Below are positions 1 to 7,309 of a stretch of 64,000 nt of DNA, one piece after another. How positions within the stretch are numbered: position 1 is the first letter of the stretch; the number at the start of each line of letters is the position of its first letter. Under the pieces are notes generated by a model. It was not told where the DNA came from and searched no databases. It saw only the letters and a list, made by a program, of their open reading frames with translations. The position numbers were made by a program, and so were the translations under genes. Source of the DNA: an uncultured Nocardioides sp. (lineage in GTDB: Bacteria; Actinomycetota; Actinomycetes; Propionibacteriales; Nocardioidaceae); contig NZ_CANLDB010000010.1 in NCBI RefSeq assembly GCF_947489365.1, positions 1-64,000 of the forward strand, given 5' to 3'.

Positions 1-434
1 GTGGTCGAGCAGCCCGCGAGCGCAGCGAGCGCGCGTCGTCGAGACCCCCTTCGACGGACGTCGGCCGTCTCACCGGGCTCGAGGCTCGGTCGCTGCGCGA
101 CACTCACACCTCGACCACCGCCAGAGGTCGAGGTGCTCCGAGCTCCAGCGAGGAGCCACGAGACCCCGTACGACGGACGCCCACCTGACCCACGGTGGTC
201 GAGCAGCCCGCGAGCGCAGCGAGCGCGCGTCGTCGAGACCCCCTTCGACGGACGTCGGCCGTCTCACCGGGTCTCGAGGCTCGGTCGCTGCGCGACACTC
301 ACACCTCGACCACCGCCGGAGGTCGAGGTGCTCCGAGCCCTGGCGAGGAGCCACGAGACCCCGTACGGCAAGCGCCGATCGGACCTCGGTGGTCGAGCAG
401 CCCGCGAGCGCAGCGAGCGCGCGTCGTCGAGACC
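1..434. repeat. 194-bp tandem intergenic repeat (about 2.2 copies)
   Basis: A 47-bp module starting GGTGGTCGAGCAGCCCGCGA and ending CGTCGTCGAGACC occurs at 1-46 (first base cut off), 194-240 and 388-434, so the period is exactly 194 bp. The material between the modules is also repeated: it contains a GGCTCGGTCGCTGCGCGAC module and a CGAGGTGCTCCGAGC module. Each module is bounded by GGTCTCG or its complement and by CGACCACC. Related single modules occur at 5602-5652, 5743-5784 and 11930-11976. Open frames crossing this stretch are low-complexity artefacts, so no gene is called in 1-472. Confidence 0.85.
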
Positions 435-472
435 CGGTGACCCGCGCCGTTCAGGCGCAGATCAGGCGCAGA

Positions 473-1108
473 TCAGGCCCCGAGGCCCCCGGCGCCCGGG
501 AACCCACCGCCGGCGTCCATCTGCTCGAGGAAGCGCCCGAGCTGCTCGACGAGCATGCGGGCCTGGGGCCCGAGGTCGCCGGCGAGGGCGCGGTCGTGGA
601 CGTCCGCGAGGGCGGCGAGCCGGTCGCCGGCGTCGCCGTTGCCGGCGGCACGGACGAGCTCCTGACGCAGCTCGGCCGGGACCTCGATCGGGAGCGTGTC
701 GAGGTGGTCCGCCGCGAGCTGCTGGAGCTCGCTCTGGGTGGGCAGCTCGCTGTCGAGGCGGTCGACCTTGTCCTGGACCTCGGTGCCGTAGCGGCCGTCG
801 GCGGCGCGGTCGTGGACCGCGGCCAGCGCGTCGAGACGCTCGCCCAGGTCACCGGACTGCCAGGCCTCCTCGAGGTCCGCCCGCAGCTCGTCCGGCAGGT
901 CGGCGAGGACGTCGTCCAGGTGGCCGCCGAGCGGGCCGGCCATGCCCATCGAGTGGGGTCCGTCGAGGTCCTGGCCCTGGCTCGCGGGGACGACGGTCGC
1001 GGAGACCGTCCTGACCGGTTCGTCCTGGCTCAGGGCGAGGCCGGCGACAGACGCGGCGCCGATGGCCAGGGCGGTGAGGGTCCCGGTGAGGGCGAGCTTG
1101 ACGGACAT
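473..1108 (-). CDS. Predicted secreted or membrane-anchored helical protein with an internal duplication
   Basis: This 211-residue protein has no family I recognise. The ATG at 1108 is chosen because it is followed by a hydrophobic segment (about residues 5-27) that looks like a signal peptide or single anchor; an upstream extension would be low-complexity and would overlap the cupin gene. The mature part is acidic and alpha-helical. Residues 71-112 and 143-184 are an internal repeat: both run LP/VP-x-ELR, then a G-D-x-G-x-RL-x-AL-A-x-VHDRA block. The tail is Gly-rich (GGGFPGAGG). It is convergent with the tandem repeat at its 3' end and lies downstream of the cupin gene on the same strand. 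The function is unknown; the fold may be a small helical-repeat adaptor outside the membrane (inference). Confidence 0.7.
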   Translation of the reverse strand: MSVKLALTGTLTALAIGAASVAGLALSQDEPVRTVSATVVPASQGQDLDGPHSMGMAGPLGGHLDDVLADLPDELRADLEEAWQSGDLGERLDALAAVHDRAADGRYGTEVQDKVDRLDSELPTQSELQQLAADHLDTLPIEVPAELRQELVRAAGNGDAGDRLAALADVHDRALAGDLGPQARMLVEQLGRFLEQMDAGGGFPGAGGLGA

Positions 1109-1187
1109 GGCTGCTCCACTGCTGGACGTCAGGTGTTCCCCTCCAGTGTGCACGGAGGTGGTGGGACGGCGTCCGGCGTCGACCGGC

Positions 1188-1556
1188 TCAGGTCGGGGAG
1201 ACGAGCTCCTCGTGACGGCCGTAGTCGTCCTCGAGCCGCTCGATGTCGTCCTCACCGGTGTAGGCGCCGTGCTGCACCTCGATGATGACGAGCTCCTCGT
1301 CGTGCGCGTTGGAGATGCGGTGCGCCTGCCCGCAGTCGACGTCCACCGACTCCCCCGGGCCGGCGACGATGACCTCGCCGTCGACCACGCAGGTGGCGAT
1401 CCCGAAGATCACCACCCAGTGCTCGGAGCGGTGCCGGTGGGTCTGGTACGACAGGCGCTGGCCTGGGTGCACGTGGATGCGCTTGACCTTGTAGCCGTTG
1501 GCGTCATCGATGACGTGCCAGGAGCCCCAGGGGCGTTCGGCGGAGTCGTGGGGCAT
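1188..1556 (-). CDS. Cupin protein, mannose-6-phosphate isomerase type II C-terminal-like
   Basis: This 122-residue protein is a single cupin. The metal-binding motif is visible as HPGQRLSYQTHRHRSEHW (about residues 30-47). A second conserved strand, PGESVDVDCGQAHRISN, supplies another His. It matches the C-terminal cupin of bifunctional mannose-1-phosphate guanylyltransferase/phosphomannose isomerase proteins, and stand-alone versions are common in polysaccharide loci. It may isomerise a hexose phosphate feeding GDP-mannose, but substrate and activity cannot be told from sequence, and the short form may only bind sugar phosphate. It starts 28 bp after the stop of the CapD-like gene upstream on the same strand, so the two are probably cotranscribed. 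Confidence 0.8.
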   Translation of the reverse strand: MPHDSAERPWGSWHVIDDANGYKVKRIHVHPGQRLSYQTHRHRSEHWVVIFGIATCVVDGEVIVAGPGESVDVDCGQAHRISNAHDEELVIIEVQHGAYTGEDDIERLEDDYGRHEELVSPT

Positions 1557-1584
1557 GGCGTTGAAGATACCTGGGTCTCTCGTC

Positions 1585-3468
1585 CTAGCCGACTCGAGAG
1601 GTCCGCTCGACCGACCCGCTGAGGGCGGCGATGGCGTCGCGCACGTGGCCGGTCGATCCGGTCGTCGGCAGGTCCTCGGTCGCCGCGATCGAGATCGGCG
1701 GCACGGACACGTGGGAGACCAGCGGGTGCGCGGGCCGGGTGCCCTGCTCCTCGTCCTCGCCGAACAGGTCCTCGTGCAGCTTCTCGCCCGGGCGCAGGCC
1801 GGTGAACTCGATGTCGACGGTGGTCTTGCCGGAGTGAGCGATCATCTGGCGCGCCACGTCGACGATGCGGATGGGCTCCCCCATGTCGAGCACCAGCGCC
1901 TCGCCGGGGCGACCGATGGCGGCGGCCTGGACGACGAGCTGGCAGGCCTCCTCGACCGTCATGAAGAAGCGGGTGACGTCCGGATCGGTCACGGTGACGG
2001 GTCCGCCGACGGCGATCTGCTTGGCGAAGGCCGTCAGGACAGAGCCGCGGCTGCCGAGCACGTTGCCGAAGCGGACGGAGAGGTAGGCCTGGCCCGTGAG
2101 GTCCGCGCGCTGCGCGGTGAGGCGCTCGCTGAGACGCTTCGACCAGCCGAGGACGCTGCACGGGTCGGCGGCCTTGTCGGTGGAGATGTTGACGAACCGC
2201 TCGACCCCGGCGGCCTGCGCGGCGTCGAGGACGTTGCGGGTGCCCCACACGTTCGTCTTCACGGCCTCGGCCGGGTACTGCTCGAGCATCGGCAGGTGCT
2301 TCAACGCCGCGGCGTGGAAGACGACCTCGGGACGGCGCTCGAGCATCACGCGGTGCAGCGCCAGGGTGTCGCGGATGTCGCAGAGGATGACGTCGTCGGA
2401 GTCCAGCAGCGCGCGGTCCGTCAGGCTGAGCTGCACGGCGTGCAGGGCCGACTCGTCGCGGTCGAGCATCATCAGCTCCGCCGGCTCGTACCGGCTGATC
2501 TGGCGGCACAACTCCGAGCCGATCGAGCCGCCGGCACCGGTGACGAGGATGCGGCGGCCGGTGAGGTACTCCGCGATGGAGTCCACGTCGGTGTCGAGCT
2601 GGCTGCGCCCGAGGTAGTCGGTGAGGTTGATGTCGCGGATGTCGCGGATGTCGACCCGGTCGGTCAGCAGCTGCGCCGTCGAGGGCAGCACCTTCACGTC
2701 GACGGTGCGGTCCGTCGAGGCGACCGCCCTCCGGATGTCGGTGATGAGCTCTGTAGTGGCGCTCGGGATCGCGATCACCACCGCGTCGGCGCCGGTGCGC
2801 TCGAGGGTCGCCGCCAGGTCGGCCAGCGTGCCGGTGACGGCCACGCCGCGCAGGCGGAGGTACCGCTTGCGGGGGTCGTCGTCCAGGAGCGCCACGGGCA
2901 CCCAGGTGCTGTCGGGGTCACGCTGCATGGAGCGCAAGAGGTCGTTGGCGGCGTCACCCGCGCCCACGACGACGGCCTGGCTGACCCCGTCGGTCCGGCG
3001 GTTCCCTGGTACCTGGAGCGCCAGGCGCCAGGCGGCCCGGACGCCCACCATGAGCGCCAGGGCGGTCAGGGCCGCGAGGGCCGGCGCACTGCGGGGCACC
3101 CAGATGGGCGCGAGGTTGACGACGAAGATGACGAAGCCGAGGCCGAGCGTCACCACGCCGAGTGTCGTCATCTCCTCCAGGCTCGCGGTGCGGGCCCGCC
3201 CCTCGTGCAGGCGCAGCGCCCGGCAGATCACGAGGTGAACGACGCCGGCGGCGGCACCGACGAGGGCGACCTGCGCCCACGGCACCGCCGAGGACTCCGA
3301 GAAGCGGAGCGCGGCGAAGAAGAGGAAGCCGGCGATCCAGGCTCCGAGGTCGAAGGCGCCCATCAGGACGGTGCGGCGCTGTCGCACCCACCGCACCAGG
3401 GTCTTCTCCCGTGCTGCCAGCAAGCTGCGCATCTGTCTCATCCCCATGTCGGCTTCCCCATGTCGCAC
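1585..3468 (-). CDS. CapD/WbpM/PglF-type membrane nucleotide-sugar 4,6-dehydratase
   Basis: At 627 residues this has the long membrane form of the family. The first roughly 140 residues carry about four transmembrane segments. A Rossmann-like domain follows with VVVGAGDAANDLL near 166. The catalytic SDR half begins with ILVTGAGGSIGSEL near 305; it carries NISTDKAADP near 428 and WSKRLSE near 446, and where a classical SDR has Tyr the S-K pair is preceded by Gly-Trp. Family members dehydrate UDP-GlcNAc to the 4-keto-6-deoxy sugar. With the DegT aminotransferase, PglD-like acetyltransferase and sugar transferase at 44-46.5 kb this would complete a bacillosamine-type route (inference). In-frame ATGs at 3447, 3441 and 3432 are alternative starts. 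It is divergent from the Wzz/BY-kinase gene. Confidence 0.9.
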   Translation of the reverse strand: MRHGEADMGMRQMRSLLAAREKTLVRWVRQRRTVLMGAFDLGAWIAGFLFFAALRFSESSAVPWAQVALVGAAAGVVHLVICRALRLHEGRARTASLEEMTTLGVVTLGLGFVIFVVNLAPIWVPRSAPALAALTALALMVGVRAAWRLALQVPGNRRTDGVSQAVVVGAGDAANDLLRSMQRDPDSTWVPVALLDDDPRKRYLRLRGVAVTGTLADLAATLERTGADAVVIAIPSATTELITDIRRAVASTDRTVDVKVLPSTAQLLTDRVDIRDIRDINLTDYLGRSQLDTDVDSIAEYLTGRRILVTGAGGSIGSELCRQISRYEPAELMMLDRDESALHAVQLSLTDRALLDSDDVILCDIRDTLALHRVMLERRPEVVFHAAALKHLPMLEQYPAEAVKTNVWGTRNVLDAAQAAGVERFVNISTDKAADPCSVLGWSKRLSERLTAQRADLTGQAYLSVRFGNVLGSRGSVLTAFAKQIAVGGPVTVTDPDVTRFFMTVEEACQLVVQAAAIGRPGEALVLDMGEPIRIVDVARQMIAHSGKTTVDIEFTGLRPGEKLHEDLFGEDEEQGTRPAHPLVSHVSVPPISIAATEDLPTTGSTGHVRDAIAALSGSVERTSRVG

Positions 3469-3657
3469 GACCGCCCCCGATTCGCGGGCCGGACATGCCC
3501 AACCTCAGCGACCCTACGGGTCGCTCCTCAAGATCTCATCAAATCCGGGGTTGACGACAATTCGACCTGCTCCGGGCGTCGAGCGGTCGAGGAAAGGTCT
3601 CATGTCGCCCGCCACAGGTACGGTGTGCGCGATCATCGGGCACGGGAATGGGGCGAC
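3469..3657. promoter_or_regulatory. Divergent intergenic region between the dehydratase and Wzz/BY-kinase genes
   Basis: This 189-bp gap separates two divergently transcribed glycan genes, so it should hold promoters for both. A TTGACG hexamer at 3552-3557 could be a plus-strand -35 element, but I see no convincing -10 partner. The region is visibly less G+C-rich around 3530-3560 than its surroundings. No operator-like palindrome was recognised. Confidence 0.35.
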
Positions 3658-5136
3658 GTGGAGCTCAGGGACTACTGGCAGACGGTTCGTCGCCGGTGGA
3701 AGACCATCGTGGCGTGCCTCGTGCTCGCGCTCGCCGTGGCGGGTGTCGTCACCTGGCAAGCGACGCCCCAGTACGCCTCCACTGCGCAGCTGTTCGTCTC
3801 CACCAGCCAGTCCGACACGTCGTCCGACGCCTACACCGGCGGACTGTTCGCCTCTCAGCGCGTGACGTCGTACGCCGACCTCGTGGAGACCCGCGACCTC
3901 GCCGAGCGTGCCGCGGACAGCCTGGGCGGAGGGACCGACCCGGAGGACCTGATCGGCAAAGTGACTGCGACGGTGGTGCCCGAGACGGTCATCCTCGAGC
4001 TGACGGCGACCGATCCCGACCCGTTACGCGCGCGAGACATCGCCCAGGCGTATGCGGAGGGCCTCAGTGATCTGGTCGAGGACGTCGAGGCCGTCGAGGG
4101 CCGAGCAGAGGGGTTCATCAGCGCGTCGATCGTGGACGACGCCCAGGTGCCCGAGACACCCGTTTCGCCCCAGCCGGTGCGGAATCTCGGCCTAGCCGCC
4201 GCACTGGGGCTGCTGATCGGTGTCGCGCTCGCGGTCGCCCGCGAGCTGCTTGACACCTCCGTCAAGTCCCCGGACGACGTCGCGGCCGTGACCGAGGCCC
4301 CGATCTTGGGGAGCATCCAGGCCGACGGGGACGCGGCCGAGGCCGTGCCGGCGGACGTGCTGGACAACGTGACGCCGTGGGCCGAGACGTTCCGGGTGCT
4401 GCGGACGAACATGCAGTACATCCAGGTCGACAGCGAGACCAAGACCGTCGTGGTCTCCAGCGCGCTGCCGGGTGAGGGCAAGTCGACGGTCGCCGCGAAC
4501 CTCGCCGTGACCCTCGCCCTGGCCGGGCAGCGGGTTTGTCTGGTCGACTGCGACCTCCGACGTCCCCAGGTCGCCAAGCGCCTCGGACTGGACGACGCGG
4601 TCGGCACGACCCGGGTCCTGGTGGGCCAGGTCGACCTGTCCGACGCGGTCCAGTCCTACGGCTCGACCGGGCTCCAGGTGCTGACCAGCGGCCCGATCCC
4701 GCCGAACCCGTCGGAGCTGCTGCAGTCCCAGGCCATGGCGGAGATGCTGAAGGACCTGCAGAGCCGCTTCGAGGTCGTCATCGTCGATGCGCCGCCGCTC
4801 CTGCCCGTCACCGACGCGGCGCTCTTGGCCGCGCAGGCCGACGGCGCGGTCGTGGTCGTCCGGCACGGCAAGACCACCCGGGACCAGCTCGACCACGCGC
4901 TGGAACGACTGGAGGCCGTCGAGGCCGCCCCGCTGGGTGTCGTCCTCAACCTGACGCCGTCGCGCCGGTCGGGCAAGGCCTACGGATACGGCTACGGATA
5001 TGGCTACGGGTACGGCTACGGACCGGAGTCGGACGTGAAGAAGCCGTCCAGGCGACAGCAGAAGAAGGAGCGCAAGAAGGCTGTGGCCGACGCCGCGCGG
5101 ACCCGCCCCGAGGGCGGCCGTCGCGCCCAGCGCTGA
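3658..5136 (+). CDS. Polysaccharide co-polymerase (Wzz) fused to a bacterial tyrosine kinase
   Basis: This 492-residue protein has the actinobacterial fused architecture. Transmembrane segments at about 17-34 and 175-193 flank an extracytoplasmic Wzz loop. A cytoplasmic BY-kinase domain follows with Walker A (LPGEGKST, near 268), Walker A' (CLVDCDLRRPQ) and Walker B (VVIVDAPPLLPVTDA). Family members control polysaccharide chain length and cycle through phosphorylation of a C-terminal tyrosine cluster. Here that cluster is an uninterrupted (Tyr-Gly)7 run at residues 442-455, followed by a Lys/Arg-rich tail. The GTG at 3658 is chosen because homologues start with (M/V)-E-L-R-D-Y; a GTG at 3625 is the alternative. 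The low-Mr phosphatase at 10044 is a plausible antagonist (inference). Confidence 0.92.
   Translation: MELRDYWQTVRRRWKTIVACLVLALAVAGVVTWQATPQYASTAQLFVSTSQSDTSSDAYTGGLFASQRVTSYADLVETRDLAERAADSLGGGTDPEDLIGKVTATVVPETVILELTATDPDPLRARDIAQAYAEGLSDLVEDVEAVEGRAEGFISASIVDDAQVPETPVSPQPVRNLGLAAALGLLIGVALAVARELLDTSVKSPDDVAAVTEAPILGSIQADGDAAEAVPADVLDNVTPWAETFRVLRTNMQYIQVDSETKTVVVSSALPGEGKSTVAANLAVTLALAGQRVCLVDCDLRRPQVAKRLGLDDAVGTTRVLVGQVDLSDAVQSYGSTGLQVLTSGPIPPNPSELLQSQAMAEMLKDLQSRFEVVIVDAPPLLPVTDAALLAAQADGAVVVVRHGKTTRDQLDHALERLEAVEAAPLGVVLNLTPSRRSGKAYGYGYGYGYGYGYGPESDVKKPSRRQQKKERKKAVADAARTRPEGGRRAQR
4981..5022 (+). repeat. In-gene 6-bp tandem repeat encoding (Tyr-Gly)7
   Basis: Seven consecutive TAY-GGN codon pairs form an imperfect hexanucleotide repeat at the 3' end of the Wzz/BY-kinase gene. 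Third positions vary (GGA, GGC, GGG; one TAT), so the repeat is under protein-level selection or is old rather than freshly expanded. Copy-number change would alter the number of phosphorylatable tyrosines without breaking the frame. Confidence 0.9.
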
Positions 5137-5149
5137 CCGGGTCGGTCAG
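5133..5149. terminator. Possible short bidirectional hairpin between convergent genes
   Basis: CTGACCG at 5133-5139 pairs with CGGTCAG at 5143-5149 around a 3-nt loop. The hairpin contains the stop codons of both convergent genes (TGA at 5134-5136 on plus, and 5146-5148 on minus). The stem is only 7 bp and no U-tract is seen, so the assignment is weak. Confidence 0.35.
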
Positions 5150-5433
5150 GAGCGCCGGAGCCCCCGAACGGCGGGCCGCACGTCCACGAGGAAGACGATC
5201 GCGGCGATCGTGAAGACGATGTTGAGGATGGCCAGCAGGCCCAGCAGCTCCACGACGAGACCAATGCCGAGGATCGCCAGCCACGACGGCTTGGTCAGCT
5301 TGTCGGCGGCGAGGTAGCCCTCGGCCGGGAAGGTCAGCGCGAGGATGAAGGCGTAGGCCTTCAGCGCGATGAGAGCGACGGTGACGGCGAGCATGACGCC
5401 GCCCTGCGCGTAGGAGAACAGGCTCATGTCCAC
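5146..5433 (-). CDS. DUF2516 family small membrane protein
   Basis: This 95-residue protein has about three transmembrane helices: residues 12-32, a weaker middle segment, and about 55-85 (LGIGLVVELLGLLAILNIVF). Composition and length match the actinobacterial DUF2516 family. In Mycobacterium tuberculosis the DUF2516 gene Rv0476 follows hbhA (Rv0475) and its XRE neighbour Rv0474 (established knowledge). The same three genes occur here in the same order and strand, although about 500 bp of repeats lie between DUF2516 and the HbhA-like gene. The start is GTG 5433 or ATG 5427. Its function is unknown. Confidence 0.8.
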   Translation of the reverse strand: MDMSLFSYAQGGVMLAVTVALIALKAYAFILALTFPAEGYLAADKLTKPSWLAILGIGLVVELLGLLAILNIVFTIAAIVFLVDVRPAVRGLRRS

Positions 5434-5601
5434 GCCACGAGCCTATCGGGGCAACCCGACGACACCTGCGAGCGTGCAGCCCGACCAGGGTGGACGCGGC
5501 TCGACGCCGCTGGTCGACGTGCGACGAGCCCTTGGCGACGAGCCGCGCACACCGGTACTCGAAACCCGGTAGGGGCCCGGTGATCGGACCGCCGTCCTTC
5601 C

Positions 5602-5652
5602 CACCGGGTCTCGAGGCTCGGTCGCTGCGCGACGCTCGCACCTCGACCACCG
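5602..5652. repeat. Dispersed repeat module, direct copy of 265-315
   Basis: CACCGGGTCTCGAGGCTCGG, continuing through the CGCTGCGCGAC core to CTCGACCACCG, matches 265-315 at 49 of 51 positions. Confidence 0.85.
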
Positions 5653-5742
5653 ACGAGGTGACCGAGCAGCCGGAGATCGAGGTGCGAGGCCGCCCGCGGC
5701 CGAGCCACGAGATCCCCGCAGCGCAGCGCCTGTCGCTCGCCG

Positions 5743-5784
5743 GGTCTCGTGGCCCCTCGCCAGGGCTCGGGGCACCTCGACCTC
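5743..5784. repeat. Dispersed repeat module, inverted copy of 319-360
   Basis: GGTCTCGTGGCCCCTCGCCA through CACCTCGACCTC is the reverse complement of 319-360 with 2 differences in 42 bp. Confidence 0.85.
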
Positions 5785-5866
5785 CGCTGACGATGCGGTC
5801 GGGATCCGCCACTCCCCCATGGACGGCGGTCCCGACGCCGACGCGGTGCGTCGCGGTCCGAGACGC

Positions 5867-5905
5867 ACGCCGGCCCGCCACCCGTGACGGGTGGCGGGCC
5901 GGCGT
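5867..5905. terminator. Strong hairpin terminator downstream of the HbhA-like gene
   Basis: A perfect 17-bp stem: ACGCCGGCCCGCCACCC at 5867-5883 pairs with 5889-5905 around a 5-nt GTGAC loop. It begins 26 bp past the stop of the minus-strand HbhA-like gene. There is no U-tract, as is usual for high-GC actinobacterial terminators. It separates HbhA transcription from the DUF2516 gene. Confidence 0.8.
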
Positions 5906-5930
5906 CGTGCGGTGACCCGAGGGTCAGGGA

Positions 5931-6713
5931 TCAGTCCCCGACCTTCGCGGCGGCCTCGGTGACGGCCTTGGTCGCGCTCTCGGCGGTCTTCTGCGCCGAG
6001 GTGTTCGTGGCCTTGGCGCTGGAGCGCGCGGGCGACTTCTTGGCGGTGTCGGCGGTCTTCTTGGCCGCCGTCTTCGCCGTGTTGGAGGTCTTGGTCGCGC
6101 CGCTCTTCGCGGCCGTCCGGGTCTGCGCGGCCGACTTCTTGGCGGTGGTCTGCGTCGACTTCGCGGCGGTCTTCGCGGTCTTGCGGGTCTCCTCCGCGCC
6201 CTGCTCGGCGACCTTCTCCACCTTCTCGGCGGTGTTCTTGGCCTGGGTGCGGGTCGTCTTGGCCTTGGCCTTGGTGGTCTTCGCGTTGCGGACGGTGTCC
6301 TGCGTCGACTCCTGGCGGCGGATGCGGGTGACGAGGCTCTCGCCGCGCTTGGCGAGACCGACGTAGGTCTCGGTGGCGGCCTCGACGCCCTCGCTGACCA
6401 GACCGGTCACACGACGGGGGAAGGACCGGACCTCGTCACGCACCTCGGCGACACGCTGCTCGGCGGCCTCCTGGGCGTCCTCGGCGGCCTTGCCGAGGGC
6501 CTCGACGCGCTCGTTGACGCGGCGGGTGGCCTGCTCACGGACCTCGGTGGCGTCGAGGTTCTCGATGCGCTTCTGCGCCTTCTCGGCGCGGGCGTGCACG
6601 CCGCCGACGACCTCACGGACGCGCTCGACGGCGAAGTCGGTGACGCCGATGCCGACGTACAGCGGGCGGGTCGGGACGATGCGGTTCGTGTTCTCGAGCT
6701 TGGTCTTGGCCAT
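5931..6713 (-). CDS. Heparin-binding haemagglutinin (HbhA)-like coiled-coil protein
   Basis: This 260-residue protein has no classical signal peptide. The N-terminal part (about residues 30-150) is a charged alpha-helical coiled coil rich in Glu, Arg and Ala. The C-terminal 110 residues are a low-complexity Lys/Ala/Thr tail with repeated TAKTAAK, KKSAA and AKSGATK units, like the Lys-rich heparin-binding tail of mycobacterial HbhA. It probably sits at the cell envelope and binds polyanions or lipids. The ATG at 6713 follows a good Shine-Dalgarno site (AAGGAG at 6722-6727). It lies 49 bp downstream of the XRE gene, as in the Rv0474-Rv0475 arrangement. In a non-pathogen a structural or lipid-body role is as likely as adhesion. 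Confidence 0.8.
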   Translation of the reverse strand: MAKTKLENTNRIVPTRPLYVGIGVTDFAVERVREVVGGVHARAEKAQKRIENLDATEVREQATRRVNERVEALGKAAEDAQEAAEQRVAEVRDEVRSFPRRVTGLVSEGVEAATETYVGLAKRGESLVTRIRRQESTQDTVRNAKTTKAKAKTTRTQAKNTAEKVEKVAEQGAEETRKTAKTAAKSTQTTAKKSAAQTRTAAKSGATKTSNTAKTAAKKTADTAKKSPARSSAKATNTSAQKTAESATKAVTEAAAKVGD

Positions 6714-6762
6714 GCTGATCACTCCTTGTGTGACGTGATGGTTGCTGGTGGGTGCGGAAGGG

Positions 6763-7164
6763 TCAGGACGCGGCGGCCGTCTTGCGGCGGTCGGGGATCT
6801 CCCCGGTGGCCAGGTTGGTGGCCACGAACGACGCGTAGACGTCGAGCAGCGACTGCTTCTGCCGCTCGGTGAGCGACGGGTCGCCCAGGATCGACAGCTC
6901 GACCGAACCACCCATGCCGTCGGCGGGATCGACGATCCCGGCACGGACGTACAGCTGCTCGGCGCTGATGCGCAGCGCCTTCGCGATCTGCTGCAGGACC
7001 TCTGCCGACGGGCGGCGCAGTCCCCGCTCGATCTGGCTGAGGTAGGGGTTCGACACCCCCGCCTGCTCCGCGAGCTGGCGCAGCGACAGCTGCGCTGACA
7101 CGCGCTGGTCCCTCAGGTAGTCGCCGAGAGACTCGACCGTCTTGCCTACCTTTCCCTTCGCCAT
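6763..7164 (-). CDS. XRE-family transcriptional regulator of the hbhA locus
   Basis: The 133-residue protein has an N-terminal helix-turn-helix. Residues about 14-70 include LSLRQLAEQAGVSNPYLSQI and IERGLRRPSAEVLQQIAKAL. A C-terminal part of about 55 residues is shared with the mycobacterial Rv0474-type proteins. It starts 451 bp upstream of the HbhA-like start and is cotranscribable with it (49-bp gap). Directly upstream lie three TGCTAGC palindromes and a fourth GCTAGC, a plausible autoregulatory operator (inference). The ATG at 7164 is the only sensible start; a GGAGG sequence lies almost against it. Confidence 0.88.
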   Translation of the reverse strand: MAKGKVGKTVESLGDYLRDQRVSAQLSLRQLAEQAGVSNPYLSQIERGLRRPSAEVLQQIAKALRISAEQLYVRAGIVDPADGMGGSVELSILGDPSLTERQKQSLLDVYASFVATNLATGEIPDRRKTAAAS

Positions 7165-7175
7165 GCCTCCATGAT

Positions 7176-7268
7176 GCTAGCTGGTGCTAGCGCATGCAAG
7201 CTGCTAGCGCGTGAGGTGCCCCACATCCAGCCTAGAAAGCGCCCCTGACGGGCGATCTCGCCGCTAGC
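7176..7268. promoter_or_regulatory. Array of four GCTAGC palindromes upstream of the XRE regulator
   Basis: GCTAGC occurs at 7176-7181, 7186-7191, 7203-7208 and 7263-7268. The first three are preceded by T (TGCTAGC). The first two are 10 bp apart, one helical turn, and the third 17 bp further. The array starts 12 bp before the XRE start codon. The same hexamer was not noticed elsewhere at such density in this high-GC window. It looks like an operator, most simply for the XRE protein itself. Confidence 0.55.
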
Positions 7269-7289
7269 AGAGTTCGCAAACACCCCGAG

Positions 7290-7309
7290 GTGCTGTCACA
7301 GGACAGCAC
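7290..7309. terminator. Possible hairpin at the end of the asparaginase gene
   Basis: GTGCTGTC at 7290-7297 and GACAGCAC at 7302-7309 form an 8-bp perfect stem with a 4-nt loop, overlapping the stop codon of the minus-strand asparaginase gene. A small CGCCC/GGGCG hairpin lies a little further downstream. This is weak evidence for termination. Confidence 0.35.

Larger units (their letters stand above)
5434..5866. other. Intergenic region holding fragments of the dispersed repeat family
   Basis: This is about 430 bp without a gene, between the DUF2516 start and the terminator of the HbhA-like gene. It holds a 51-bp module at 5602-5652 that differs at 2 positions from 265-315, and a 42-bp module at 5743-5784 that is an inverted copy (2 differences) of 319-360. 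The rest shares the same GAGGTCGAGGTG / CTCGACCACC vocabulary. Frames running through it are repeat-derived. Confidence 0.7.

Noticed and set aside
1..434. CRISPR array
   Set aside because: There are only two full periods of 194 bp with repeated rather than unique spacers, and no cas genes.
1..1014. Long plus-strand frame of 337 codons
   Set aside because: It is Arg/Pro-rich shadow coding through the 194-bp repeat and then antisense to the exported protein at 473-1108.
1498..3657. A 5' extension of the Wzz/BY-kinase frame by some 720 codons
   Set aside because: It is antisense to the CapD-like gene; the conserved protein starts at GTG 3658.
5434..5866. Short hypothetical genes in the repeat-rich gap
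   Set aside because: All frames are made of the repeat modules and change frame between copies.
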